NCBI RefSeq assembly: GCF_902499115.1
Contig: NZ_CABVPN010000023.1
Location: 62,001 to 126,000, forward strand
From: Burkholderia diffusa
GTDB taxonomy: Bacteria > Pseudomonadota > Gammaproteobacteria > Burkholderiales > Burkholderiaceae
Length of the DNA stretch: 64,000 nucleotides
Reading direction: 5' to 3'
Shown: positions 1 to 8,069 of the stretch, in pieces
Position numbering within the stretch: position 1 is the first letter of the stretch
Layout of the letters: every line of letters starts with the position of its first letter
Program-made: the position numbers and the translations under genes
The notes under the pieces: generated by a model
The model's input: the letters and a program-made list of their open reading frames with translations, nothing else
What the model was told of the DNA's origin: nothing
Database searches by the model: none

Positions 1-107
1 TTCATCGGCTCGAGCGGGTCATTGGGGTTGCGGTTCGGTCCCGTCGCGCAGCCGGACAGCACTGCGGTGGCGGCAACGGTCGCCGCAATGATTCGCACCT
101 TATTCAT
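1..107 (-). CDS. mlaA: MlaA/VacJ-family outer-membrane lipoprotein, N-terminal fragment
   Basis: Only the first 35 codons are in the window; the gene runs off the left edge. The start at 107 reads MNKVRIIAATVAATAVLSGC, a lipoprotein signal peptide with lipobox LSGC and the acylated cysteine at residue 20. The mature part begins ATGPNRNPNDPLEPM, and the NPxDPLE sequence is typical of MlaA, which removes misplaced phospholipid from the outer leaflet of the outer membrane with MlaC as periplasmic partner. The start overlaps the stop of the upstream RND gene by a few bases, so the two are probably co-transcribed and translationally coupled. The family call rests on a short stretch but fits the MlaC-like gene on the other side of hpnN. 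Confidence 0.75.
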   Translation of the reverse strand, partial: MNKVRIIAATVAATAVLSGCATGPNRNPNDPLEPM

Positions 108-2733
108 TGATTCCTTGCGATTGGTTCTTGGCGCGTTTGACGCGCGGTTTGCCCATCAGGACGGGCTGGAACACCACGGCGCCGATCAGCGTGCAGGTCA
201 ACGCCAGCGCGAGCAGCTTGCCCATGCTCGACGTGCCCGGATGATGCGACAGCCACAGGCTGCCAAAGGCGGTTGCCGTCGTCGCGGCGCTGAACAGCAC
301 CGCGTGCGTGAGGCTCGAATGCAGCAGGCCCGTCTGGCCCCCGCGCCATGCCATCACGAAGTACACCTTGAACGCGACGCCGACGCCGAGCATCAGCGGC
401 AGCGCGATGATGTTCGCGAAGTTCAGCGACATGCCGAGCACGACGCACATCTCGAGCGTGACGAGCCCCGACACGAGCAGCGGCACCAGCGTGCGCAGCA
501 CGTCGCCGAAGCGTCGCAGCGTGATCCACAGCAGGATCGTGATCGACAGGATCGACCACAGCGCCGCATGCAGGAACGCGTTGATGATCGTGTCGGCCGA
601 ATGCAGGATCGAGATCGGGCCGCCGATCGCGCCCGGCTCGGCGGCCTTCACCGCCTTCGCGAAGCGGCGCAGCATCGTGTCGTCGTTCGGATCGACGCCC
701 GTCGGCACCTTCGGCGAAATCTGCACGAGCGCGTGGCCATCCGGCGCGATCCAGTCGCGCACGAGCTGCGGCGGCAGCGATTCGCGCGTGATGTCCTGCG
801 GTTGCAGCAGCGTCGCGAGCTGATTGAGCGCGATGCGCAGCGTGTCGGAGAACGCGCGTTCGGCGCGGTCGCGCGTCGCGGCATCCGCGGCGGCGAGCTT
901 CGCGAGCGATGCCGACAGATGCTGCGCGGCGGCCGCGCCCGGGCCCGGGTGATCTTCGGCCGCGTAGCTCAGCAGGTCCGACACGCGCTTGAGCGCGGCG
1001 ACGCGCTGCGCGTCGGTCGCGGGCGGCGCGGCCGGCTGCGTCAGCGCGGGCAGCAGGTCGCTCGCGGCGGCGGCGATCGCCGCACGCTTGGCCGGCTGGT
1101 CGGCCGGCACGAAGGTCGACAGCGTCGTCGTGCGGCCCACTTCCGGCAGCGCGTCGAGGCGCTTCGCGGCCGCGTCGGCCTCGGCGAGCGACGGCGCGAG
1201 CAGCGTGACGTCGTTGACGGCCGCTTCCGGCGAATCCTTCAGCGCGAGCAATGTCGCCATCGATTCGCTGTTCGGATCCTTCAGATGCAGCGGATTGAAG
1301 TCGAAGTGCAGGAACGCGAGCAGCGGCAGCGCGCCGATCACGACCACGAGCGTGCCGATCAGGATCGGCTTGCGATGGCGATCGAGGTAGTCGTCGACCG
1401 GCGCGAGCCACGGGAAGCCCGGCGTCTTCGATTCGCCCGGCGGCGCGAACAGGCGCAGCAGCGCCGGCAGCAGCGTGAGCGTGGTGAGCAGCGCGACGAA
1501 CATCCCGACGCCTGCGATCAGGCCGAGTTCGGACACGCCGCGATAGGCGGTGGGGATGAACGAGAAGAAGCTCGCCGCGACGGCCGCGGTGGCCAGCGCG
1601 AGCGGCATGCCCATCGAGTGCGCGGCGCCGATCAGCGCGTGATCGATGCGCGGATCGCGGAAGCGTTCCTCGCGGTACTTCACACCGTACTGGATCGAGA
1701 AATCGACGCCGAGGCCGACGAACAGCACCATGAACGCGACCGAGATCATGTTCAGCGAACCGACCATCGCAAGGCCGAGCGCCGCGGTCACGACGAGGCC
1801 GACGAACAGCGTGACGAGCACCGAGCCGATCATCCGCTTCGAGCGCAGCGCGAGCCACAGGATCACGAGCACGGCGAGGAGCGTGAGCGCGCCGTTGAGC
1901 GCGGCGCCGTCTTCGACCGACGCGAATTCGTCGTCGGCGAGCGGTTGTTCGCCGGTCAGCCGCACGACCGCGCCGTAGCGTTGCTCGAGGCCGAGCGCTT
2001 TCGCCGTGTCGCGGATCACCTGGGTCGTCTCGGCACCGGCCTTCAGCGCACCGTAGTTGACGACCGGCTGCACCGTGACGAACGCGCGGGCCGGCTGGCG
2101 CGCGGCATCGCTGTCGACCAGCCCGCGCCACGAGAACGCGGCGGGCTTGCCGGCCAGCACGTCGTCGACCGTCGCGGCGCTGCGCGCGAGCAGCTTCGCC
2201 ATCGCGGGCAGCTTCACCTGGCCGGTCAGGAGCGGCTGGCCGAGCGTGGTGGACAGCGTGGTCGCGAGCCCGGTCAGGCTCGGGTTCTTCGCGAGTTCGT
2301 TGACGAGCGGCCGCGCGCTCGCGAGCTGTGTCGTCGTGTCCGACACTTCCTGCGGCGACAGGAACAGCAGCCCGTTGTGCTCGAAGAACGGGCCGCCACC
2401 GGGTTCGGCGACCTGGCCGATGCGGCCGGCGTCGGCCTGCTTCTGCAGGGCTTCGGTGAGCGTATGCGCGGCGGCGGTTGCGAATTCGGGTGCCGGGGCC
2501 TCGACCACCGCGAGGATCGTGCCGTTGCGTTGCGGGAAGGCCTTGTCGACGGCCTGGCCGAGCGCGGCCCACTGGGGTTCGGCATCGACGAGCTTGCTGA
2601 TGTCCGTGTTGATCTTGAAGTGCTGCGCGACGTAGACGCCGCTGAAGACGGCGACGACGAGCGACAGCACGACGACCCAGACGGGGCGGCGTACCGACCA
2701 TGCGACGAGTCGGACAATGAGAGATGTCACCAT
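100..2733 (-). CDS. hpnN: HpnN-type RND transporter (hopanoid/lipid export)
   Basis: 877-residue MMPL/RND protein starting MVTSLIVRLVAW; in-frame sequence upstream of this ATG is arginine- and proline-rich and not convincing as protein. Topology is the usual duplicated RND plan: first membrane segment about residues 15-37, a large periplasmic domain, a five-helix block containing GLGVDFSIQYGVKYREE (about 330-350), a second periplasmic domain, and a C-terminal helix block with GVGVAFKVYFVMAWR. Length matches HpnN (about 880), which in Burkholderia moves hopanoids to the outer membrane. The neighbours fit lipid traffic: mlaA follows on the same strand with overlapping ends and an MlaC/HpnM gene is divergent. 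A generic RND lipid exporter is the alternative, since no hopanoid synthesis genes are in view. Confidence 0.85.
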   Translation of the reverse strand: MVTSLIVRLVAWSVRRPVWVVVLSLVVAVFSGVYVAQHFKINTDISKLVDAEPQWAALGQAVDKAFPQRNGTILAVVEAPAPEFATAAAHTLTEALQKQADAGRIGQVAEPGGGPFFEHNGLLFLSPQEVSDTTTQLASARPLVNELAKNPSLTGLATTLSTTLGQPLLTGQVKLPAMAKLLARSAATVDDVLAGKPAAFSWRGLVDSDAARQPARAFVTVQPVVNYGALKAGAETTQVIRDTAKALGLEQRYGAVVRLTGEQPLADDEFASVEDGAALNGALTLLAVLVILWLALRSKRMIGSVLVTLFVGLVVTAALGLAMVGSLNMISVAFMVLFVGLGVDFSIQYGVKYREERFRDPRIDHALIGAAHSMGMPLALATAAVAASFFSFIPTAYRGVSELGLIAGVGMFVALLTTLTLLPALLRLFAPPGESKTPGFPWLAPVDDYLDRHRKPILIGTLVVVIGALPLLAFLHFDFNPLHLKDPNSESMATLLALKDSPEAAVNDVTLLAPSLAEADAAAKRLDALPEVGRTTTLSTFVPADQPAKRAAIAAAASDLLPALTQPAAPPATDAQRVAALKRVSDLLSYAAEDHPGPGAAAAQHLSASLAKLAAADAATRDRAERAFSDTLRIALNQLATLLQPQDITRESLPPQLVRDWIAPDGHALVQISPKVPTGVDPNDDTMLRRFAKAVKAAEPGAIGGPISILHSADTIINAFLHAALWSILSITILLWITLRRFGDVLRTLVPLLVSGLVTLEMCVVLGMSLNFANIIALPLMLGVGVAFKVYFVMAWRGGQTGLLHSSLTHAVLFSAATTATAFGSLWLSHHPGTSSMGKLLALALTCTLIGAVVFQPVLMGKPRVKRAKNQSQGINE

Positions 2734-3060
2734 GTGGCGGCGGGGAGGGGCTGGCAAGGACAAAACAACGAGTATACCGGCGCAACGTGGCGTCGGTCGC
2801 GACGTTGGAGCGTAAAGGGGCGGGAAGGATATTTGCTCCGCAGCGCAGGAATCGGCGCGCGGGGCCCGGCGATTTGTATGGGGATGCTTACATAATCGAC
2901 TGGCGTCGCGCCGCGACGGGGCCTGTGACAAAAGGGGTTGAAAGGTAACAGTCGGTCACCGCGCGGCAGGCCGGCCGCCAGGCCGCTATACTTCGACCCA
3001 CCGGCCAATGCCACCGATGCAATTCGCCGGCTGTTTTTTCTCATCGAGTGCGATATCCGT
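2734..3060. promoter_or_regulatory. Divergent intergenic region hpnN / mlaC
   Basis: This 327-base gap separates two divergent genes and must carry both promoters. A TATACT box at 2987-2992 could be the -10 element of the rightward mlaC-like gene, but no good -35 box sits at the right distance. The region holds no convincing coding sequence, and I see no clear operator or hairpin. Confidence 0.35.
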
Positions 3061-3657
3061 ATGAAACGTCATCTCTTTGCTTTCGTCGCGGCGGCCGCCG
3101 TGTCGGTTTCCGCTTTCGCGCAGAGCGCGCCCGTCGACATCGTCCGTAATGCGGTCGAAGGCACCGTCAACGCGATGAAGGCCGATCCGGGCGCGCGCGG
3201 CGGCGACATGGCGAAAGTCACGCAAGTCGTCGAGCAGCGCTTCCTGCCCGCGACGAACTTCGAACGCACGACCCGCATCGCGGTCGGCGATGCCTGGAAG
3301 CAGGCGACGCCGCAACAGCAGCAGGAGCTGTACAAGCAGTTCAAGCTGCTGATGACGCGCACCTATGCCGCGTCGCTCGCGCAGCTCGGCGGCCAGGACG
3401 CGAAGTTCTCGTTCAAGGCCGGCGGCGCGTCGGGCGCCGATGCGCTGGTGCAGTCGACGGTCACGACGCCGGGCGACAGCCAGTCGGTCGGCTACCGCCT
3501 CGGCAAGGTCGGTAGCGACTGGAAAATCTACGACATCGACATGTCGGGCGCGTGGCTGATCCAGGTCTACCAGGGCCAGTTCAAGAGCCAGCTCGCGTCG
3601 GGCGGCATCGACGGCCTGATCGCGTATCTGCAGAAGCACAACTCGCGGACGAACTGA
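3061..3657 (+). CDS. MlaC / HpnM family periplasmic phospholipid-binding protein
   Basis: 198 residues. A signal peptide (MKRHLFAFVAAAAVSVSAFA, likely cut after Ala20) is followed by a Tol_Tol_Ttg2-type domain: PVDIVRNAVEGTVNAMKAD, VVEQRFLPATNFERTTRIA and a C-terminal half containing WKIYDIDMSGAWLIQVYQGQ. MlaC proteins carry a single phospholipid through the periplasm; the HpnM branch is linked with hopanoid loci, and the divergent hpnN makes that branch plausible. A longer in-frame start exists at 2938, but the ATG at 3061 places the signal peptide at the N-terminus. The gene stands alone and is followed by a strong terminator. Confidence 0.85.
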   Translation: MKRHLFAFVAAAAVSVSAFAQSAPVDIVRNAVEGTVNAMKADPGARGGDMAKVTQVVEQRFLPATNFERTTRIAVGDAWKQATPQQQQELYKQFKLLMTRTYAASLAQLGGQDAKFSFKAGGASGADALVQSTVTTPGDSQSVGYRLGKVGSDWKIYDIDMSGAWLIQVYQGQFKSQLASGGIDGLIAYLQKHNSRTN

Positions 3658-3700
3658 TCGCCGCCAGTCGGCCGGCTGTTCAGCATGTCGGCATGCATCA

Positions 3701-3724
3701 AGGGCGCCCTCGGGCGCCCTTTTC
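3701..3724 (+). terminator. Rho-independent terminator of the mlaC-like gene
   Basis: AGGGCGCC and GGCGCCCT form an 8-bp perfect stem with loop CTCG, followed by TTTT. It lies 43 bases after the stop at 3657. Confidence 0.85.
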
Positions 3725-3784
3725 GTTGCGGGTTCGCGGTGGCGGCGTCATGTTCGGCACGACGCAACGCCGGTGTCGGGGGGG

Positions 3785-4429
3785 CTACCGCCGCCGATGC
3801 TCGACCGCGAACTTGATCAGCTCCGCCTGCCCCTCGATCTCGAGCTTGCGCTTCAGATTGAGCCGGTGCGTTTCCACCGTGCGCACCGAGAGCCCCGTCT
3901 GCTGCGCGATCTGCTTGCTCGACAGCCCCTCGGCCAGCGCATCGAGGATGTCGCGTTCGCGCGGCGTCAGGCGGTCGAGCGGCGACGCGGTCGCGCTCGC
4001 CTGGATCATCCGCGCGGCGAGCCCTTCGCTGAAGAACGTCTGCCCCGTGAGCACCGCGCCGATCGCGCGCACGATCTCGCTCGCGGGTGAATCCTTCAGC
4101 AGATAGCCGCTCGCGCCGGCGCGCACGGCCTGCGTCACATATTCGACGTTGTCGTGCATCGACAGCATCAGCACGCGAATCCCCGGAAAGCGCTCGTGAA
4201 AGACGCCGGCGAGTGTGATGCCGTTCATCCCGTTCATGCCGACGTCCATCAGCGCGAGATCGGGCTCGAGCGACGCGGCGAGCGCGAGCGCCTCGTCCGC
4301 GTTGCCGGCTTCGCCGACCACGGACAGGTCGGCCGCCTCGAGCCGCATCCGCAGGCCGTCGCGCACCAGCGGGTGATCGTCGACAAGCAGCAGTCGGGCG
4401 GCGGGCCGGGCGATGTCGGGGGCGCTCAT
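3785..4429 (-). CDS. NarL/FixJ (LuxR-type) response regulator
   Basis: 214 residues from the ATG at 4429, which has GGAGA about 9 bases upstream; a TTG two codons earlier is too close to that site. The N-terminal receiver domain shows the acidic pair in LLLVDDHPLVRDG, the phospho-acceptor Asp in LALMDVGMNGMNG (about residue 62) and the conserved Lys in GYLLKDS (about 112). The C-terminal LuxR helix-turn-helix is LTPRERDILDALAEGLSSKQ onwards to VETHRLNLKRKL. The gene lies 31 bases downstream of a histidine kinase on the same strand and is its evident partner. The target genes cannot be read from the sequence; the neighbouring diguanylate cyclase is one candidate. Confidence 0.92.
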   Translation of the reverse strand: MSAPDIARPAARLLLVDDHPLVRDGLRMRLEAADLSVVGEAGNADEALALAASLEPDLALMDVGMNGMNGITLAGVFHERFPGIRVLMLSMHDNVEYVTQAVRAGASGYLLKDSPASEIVRAIGAVLTGQTFFSEGLAARMIQASATASPLDRLTPRERDILDALAEGLSSKQIAQQTGLSVRTVETHRLNLKRKLEIEGQAELIKFAVEHRRR

Positions 4430-4460
4430 GGGCAAAGGTCTCCGGTTACGGGGCGCGTGG

Positions 4461-5840
4461 TCAGGCGGCGCGCAGCGGCACGCGCGCGGCCACGACGGTG
4501 TGGCCGACCTGCGACGTGATCGTCAATGTGCCGCCGAGCGCGTCGAGGCGCTCGCGCATGTTGCGCAGCCCGATGCCGCGGCGCGCGTCGGTCTGCGACC
4601 GCTCGGCATCGAAGCCGCAGCCGTTGTCGGCGATGGTCAGCGTGGCGGAATGCGCGCCGACGTCGAGCGTGACGGCCGCGCGCGACGCCTGAGCATGATG
4701 CACGATGTTGCTGAGCGCTTCCTGCGCGATCCGGAACAGCGCCGTATTGACCGGCGCGGGCAACGGCCGCGCGCCGCTGTGCGCCACCTGCGTATAGCCG
4801 ATGTCGATGCCGCTTTCCGCGCCGAGTTCGCGCACGAGCTGCTCGAGCGCGGCCGCGAGGCCGAGATCGTCGAGCATCGCCGGGCGCAGCGCATGCGAGA
4901 TGCGCCGCACTTCGCGCAGCGTGTCGCCGAGACGTCCGACGCCCGACGCGAGCGCCTGCTCGGCTTCGGGCATGCGCGTCGCACCGCGCTCGAAGCGCGC
5001 GAGCGCGGATTCGAGCATCAGCTTCGCGGACACCATCATCTGGCTGATCCCGTCATGCAGTTCGCGCGACAGCCGCTCGCGCTCCTGTTCCTGCGATTCG
5101 ACGACACGCTGCGCGAGCTGCTTGAGCTTCGCGTCGGCGCTGCGCGACTCGCTGACGTTCAGCACCAGCGCGCAGACGGCGATCGCCGCCGCGCCGGTCA
5201 GCGCGATCGCGGTGAGCCAGCTCATCGTCCGCTCGATGTTCGCGGACGCGCGCGCGTCGATGCGTTGCAACGCGTTGTCGACGTCGTCGAGATAGATGCC
5301 GGTGCCGACCATCCAGCCCCAGCGTTCGAGCGCGACGACGTAGCCGAGCTTTGGCGCGAGCTTGCCCGTCGACGGCCGCTGCCACGTGTAGCGCACGTAG
5401 CCGCCGCCGTGCGACGCGGCGCCGATCAGCTGCTGGATCGTCAGCGCGCCCTGCGGGTCGCGCATCGACCAGTAGTTGTGGCCGACGCGCTCGGGCTCGC
5501 GCGGATGCATCAGCGCATTGCCGTGCAGGTCATATACGAAGAAATAGCCGTCGGGGCCGAAATCCATCTTCTGCAGCATCGCGAGCGCCTGGGTGCGCAG
5601 CAGCGCGTCGTCGCGCGCATTGCGGCCGCTCGCGTCGTACAGCGGCATGATCGCGCTCGTCGCGAGCTCGACGTAATGCTTCAGCTCGACTTCCTTGCTC
5701 GACAGGTAGGCGGTCTGGATCGTCGCATGCTGCGTGCGCGCGAGCGACGTCGCCTGCTGGCGCACGCCGAAGCCGATGCCGGCGATCGCGAGCAGGAATG
5801 GCACGATGGCCAGGAGGAAAATCTTTGCCTTGAGTCTCAT
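4461..5840 (-). CDS. Cache-domain sensor histidine kinase (NarX/DesK-type HisKA_3)
   Basis: 459 residues from MRLKAKIFLLAIVPFLLAIA. Membrane segment 1 (about 8-26) and segment 2 (about 207-228) bracket a periplasmic single-cache domain (about 35-195) with DGYFFVYDLHGNALMHP and GYVVALERWGWMVGTGIYLD, the pattern of sCache_2 sensors of small organic acids. The cytoplasmic part has a HisKA_3 dimerisation domain with phospho-acceptor His262 (ERLSRELHDGISQMM) and a HATPase_c domain with DNGCGFD and GIGLRNMRERLDALGG. The frame stays open to 6611, but the extra N-terminal part is antisense-like arginine-rich sequence. It is transcribed into the response regulator gene. The ligand is unknown. Confidence 0.92.
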   Translation of the reverse strand: MRLKAKIFLLAIVPFLLAIAGIGFGVRQQATSLARTQHATIQTAYLSSKEVELKHYVELATSAIMPLYDASGRNARDDALLRTQALAMLQKMDFGPDGYFFVYDLHGNALMHPREPERVGHNYWSMRDPQGALTIQQLIGAASHGGGYVRYTWQRPSTGKLAPKLGYVVALERWGWMVGTGIYLDDVDNALQRIDARASANIERTMSWLTAIALTGAAAIAVCALVLNVSESRSADAKLKQLAQRVVESQEQERERLSRELHDGISQMMVSAKLMLESALARFERGATRMPEAEQALASGVGRLGDTLREVRRISHALRPAMLDDLGLAAALEQLVRELGAESGIDIGYTQVAHSGARPLPAPVNTALFRIAQEALSNIVHHAQASRAAVTLDVGAHSATLTIADNGCGFDAERSQTDARRGIGLRNMRERLDALGGTLTITSQVGHTVVAARVPLRAA

Positions 5841-5947
5841 GGTGGTGTGAAGCGGGCGCGGGCCGGCCGGCACATGTGTCGCGCGGCGGCGAGCCGACAT
5901 TGTCGGCGATTTCGCCCGGGGTCGGCGGGGCGGCGGCCTGCCGTGGC

Positions 5948-7510
5948 TCAGGCGCGCCGCGGCGTGCGATCCAGGCTCTCGGCCGTCTGCACGACGACCC
6001 GGTTGCGCCCGCGTTCCTTGGCCCGGTACAGCGCGTCGTCGGCGAGCTTCAGCGCGGCCTGGATGCTGTCGTCGCGTTCCGGGTAGCAGGTCGTCACGCC
6101 GATGCTCGCGGTCAGGCGGTCGGACGAGCCCGTGGCGTGCCGGATGCCGAGATCGAGGATGCCGGTGCGGATCGCTTCGGCGATCGTCACGGCGCCGGGC
6201 GTGTCGACGTCGGGCAGCACGACGACGAATTCCTCGCCGCCGTAGCGGGCCGCATAGTCTGCCGGGCGCCGCAGGCAGCCCGCGATGCAGCGGCCGACCG
6301 CGGCGAGCGCGTCGTCGCCGGCCTGGTGGCCTTGCGTGTCGTTGTAGCGCTTGAAGTGATCGACGTCGACGAACAGCAGCGACAGCGCGTGTTGCGAGCG
6401 TGCCGCGCGGCGCCATTCGCGCGCGAGCGTGACGTCGAGCATCCGGCGGTTGTCGAGGCCGGTGAGGCCGTCGGTGCGCGCGAGCGCCTGCAGTTCGGTT
6501 TCCGCACGGTGCCGCTTGCGCAGCTGCACGTCGAGCAGCAGCGACAAGCTGGCGAAGCCGAGCGCGAGCATGACCATCGCCGAACCGATCGGGATCGCAC
6601 GGTCGTACCACGCTGCGTAAGTGTCGGCTTCCGAGCGCGCGACCATGATGATCAGCGGCACGTTTTCGAGATGCCGGAACACGTACAGGCGCCGCACGCC
6701 GTCGATCGACGCGGTATCGGCGAAGCTGCCCTCGTTCGCGGTCATGAAGTGCCGGAACGTGCTGGCCTTGCTGATGTCGCGGCCGACGATCGCCGGATCG
6801 TACGGCTTGCGCGCGACCATCCGGCCGTCGGTGTTGATCAGCGCGACGGAGCCGCGATCGCCGAGCGCCAGGCGCGAGAACAGGTTCTGGAAATATTCGA
6901 GCCGGATCGACATCACGGCGACGCCGCCGAATGACCCGTCGGGCCGCGTGATACGCCGGCTGAGCGCGATGCTCAGCGAGCCGCCGCGCAGTCGGGAATG
7001 GTACGGATCGCTGATGTACAGGCCGACGTCCGGGTGGTCGCGGTGCACCGTGAAATACGGTTCGTTGGCGAAGTTGGCCTTGCGAGGCACATCGCTCATG
7101 CCGTCGACCGCGATGTCACCGTTCGCGTCGAGCACGTAGATGCCGCCGAGATATTTGGCCGTCGTCGCGCGGTCGAACAGCACCTGGCGGCGCAGCGACA
7201 GCGGCAGCCTGGCGACTTCGGGATCGTTCGAGCCGTCGACGACCGCCTGTAGCGACAGCGAATAGATCTCGATGTTGCGCTCGATGTCCCACGACGCCAT
7301 CAGCGCGATGTTCTGCTGGGTGGTGCGCGCGATATCGCGTGCGTCGATACGGCCTTCGTACAGCACGATGGCGCACAGCAGCAACAGGAGCAGCGCGATC
7401 AGCAGCCCTGAATAGAAGATCAGGTGCGGCAGCAGGAACCGGCGAAATTGCGCGGCGATGCGGCCCGTCAGACCGGATTCGCTGGGCATTGCGTAGTCGG
7501 TTTCTGCCAT
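5948..7510 (-). CDS. Membrane diguanylate cyclase with periplasmic double-cache sensor and I-site
   Basis: About 520 residues using the ATG at 7510 (MAETDYAMPSES); ATGs at 7531 and 7489 are possible and none has a clear ribosome binding site. A first membrane segment (about 32-53) and a second (about 315-335) enclose a dCache-like periplasmic domain (IYVLDANGDIAVDGMSD, NEPYFTVHRDHPDVGLYISD). The C-terminal GGDEF domain starts RTDGLTGLDNRRMLD, carries the active site as GGEEF (RYGGEEFVVVLPD) and has an RxxD inhibitory site (RPAD) exactly five residues before it, so product inhibition by c-di-GMP is expected. It lies about 110 bases downstream of the histidine kinase on the same strand, but the order makes it a separate promoter unit. 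Confidence 0.9.
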   Translation of the reverse strand: MAETDYAMPSESGLTGRIAAQFRRFLLPHLIFYSGLLIALLLLLLCAIVLYEGRIDARDIARTTQQNIALMASWDIERNIEIYSLSLQAVVDGSNDPEVARLPLSLRRQVLFDRATTAKYLGGIYVLDANGDIAVDGMSDVPRKANFANEPYFTVHRDHPDVGLYISDPYHSRLRGGSLSIALSRRITRPDGSFGGVAVMSIRLEYFQNLFSRLALGDRGSVALINTDGRMVARKPYDPAIVGRDISKASTFRHFMTANEGSFADTASIDGVRRLYVFRHLENVPLIIMVARSEADTYAAWYDRAIPIGSAMVMLALGFASLSLLLDVQLRKRHRAETELQALARTDGLTGLDNRRMLDVTLAREWRRAARSQHALSLLFVDVDHFKRYNDTQGHQAGDDALAAVGRCIAGCLRRPADYAARYGGEEFVVVLPDVDTPGAVTIAEAIRTGILDLGIRHATGSSDRLTASIGVTTCYPERDDSIQAALKLADDALYRAKERGRNRVVVQTAESLDRTPRRA

Positions 7511-8001
7511 GGTCCGTGGATCGATGGGCATCTGCGCCAGGCGGCGGGCCGATGCGATTGTTCGTATGATTTGCCGGCGGCGATCCGGTATGCGGTCTCC
7601 GATGCGCATGCCGCCCGATCGACCGGAGAACGGGAGCCGATCATCGATGATTGCGGCCAGATAAACCGCAAAAATCACTCCGTTCACCGGAAGATTTGGC
7701 CGCGATCCGACGATCCGACGATCCGACGAATCGGGCGGCGCGGATTGATCCGAGTATAACGCGCGTATTCGTATGCGCGGAGAATGTTGCGGACCGTTGA
7801 TCCGGATCAACTTATCGCCGTGGCCGACACTTGCCAATCGCGCGTGGAGCGTTGCGGCGCAAGGCTTTGCGCCAGGGGCAGGAGCGGCGCGAATTCCACG
7901 CTGGCCGGTTTTACTGCTTTAACGGCCGGTGAAGCAGGAACTTGAGGTCATGCGATACGGACCGATTATCCATTTCGGTATCCGCATGAATTCGCAGATG
8001 A
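7511..8001. other. Non-coding region with a short tandem repeat
   Basis: About 490 bases without a credible gene, between the start of the diguanylate cyclase gene and the end of the malate synthase gene. It contains the promoter of the cyclase and three head-to-tail copies of the octamer CGATCCGA at 7703-7727. The small frames here (for example 7468-7671 minus) have no recognisable protein features. Confidence 0.5.
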
Positions 8002-8031
8002 AAAACGGGCGGCCACGATGGCCGCCCGTTT
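8002..8031 (-). terminator. Terminator of the glc operon
   Basis: Arms ACGGGCGGCC and GGCCGCCCGT form a 10-bp GC stem with loop ACGAT, flanked by runs of A and T so that the leftward transcript ends in U residues. It lies about 40 bases beyond the malate synthase stop. Confidence 0.85.
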
Positions 8032-8040
8032 CGCGAAACC

Positions 8041-8062
8041 GCATGCGGGAAAGCCCGCATGC
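8041..8062 (-). terminator. Second hairpin between glcB stop and terminator
   Basis: GCATGCGGG and CCCGCATGC make a perfect 9-bp stem with loop AAAG, 7 bases after the glcB stop codon. It has no strong U tract, so it may protect the mRNA 3' end or act together with the next hairpin. Confidence 0.6.
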
Positions 8063-8069
8063 CAAGGGT

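Noticed and set aside
22..2895. 957-codon open frame antisense to hpnN
   Set aside because: Low-complexity Arg/His/Glu/Gln protein produced by high-GC codons of hpnN read backwards; no domain or start signal.
7703..7727. Tandem CGATCCGA octamers as a possible CRISPR or iteron array
   Set aside because: Only three contiguous 8-base units with no spacers and no replication gene nearby.
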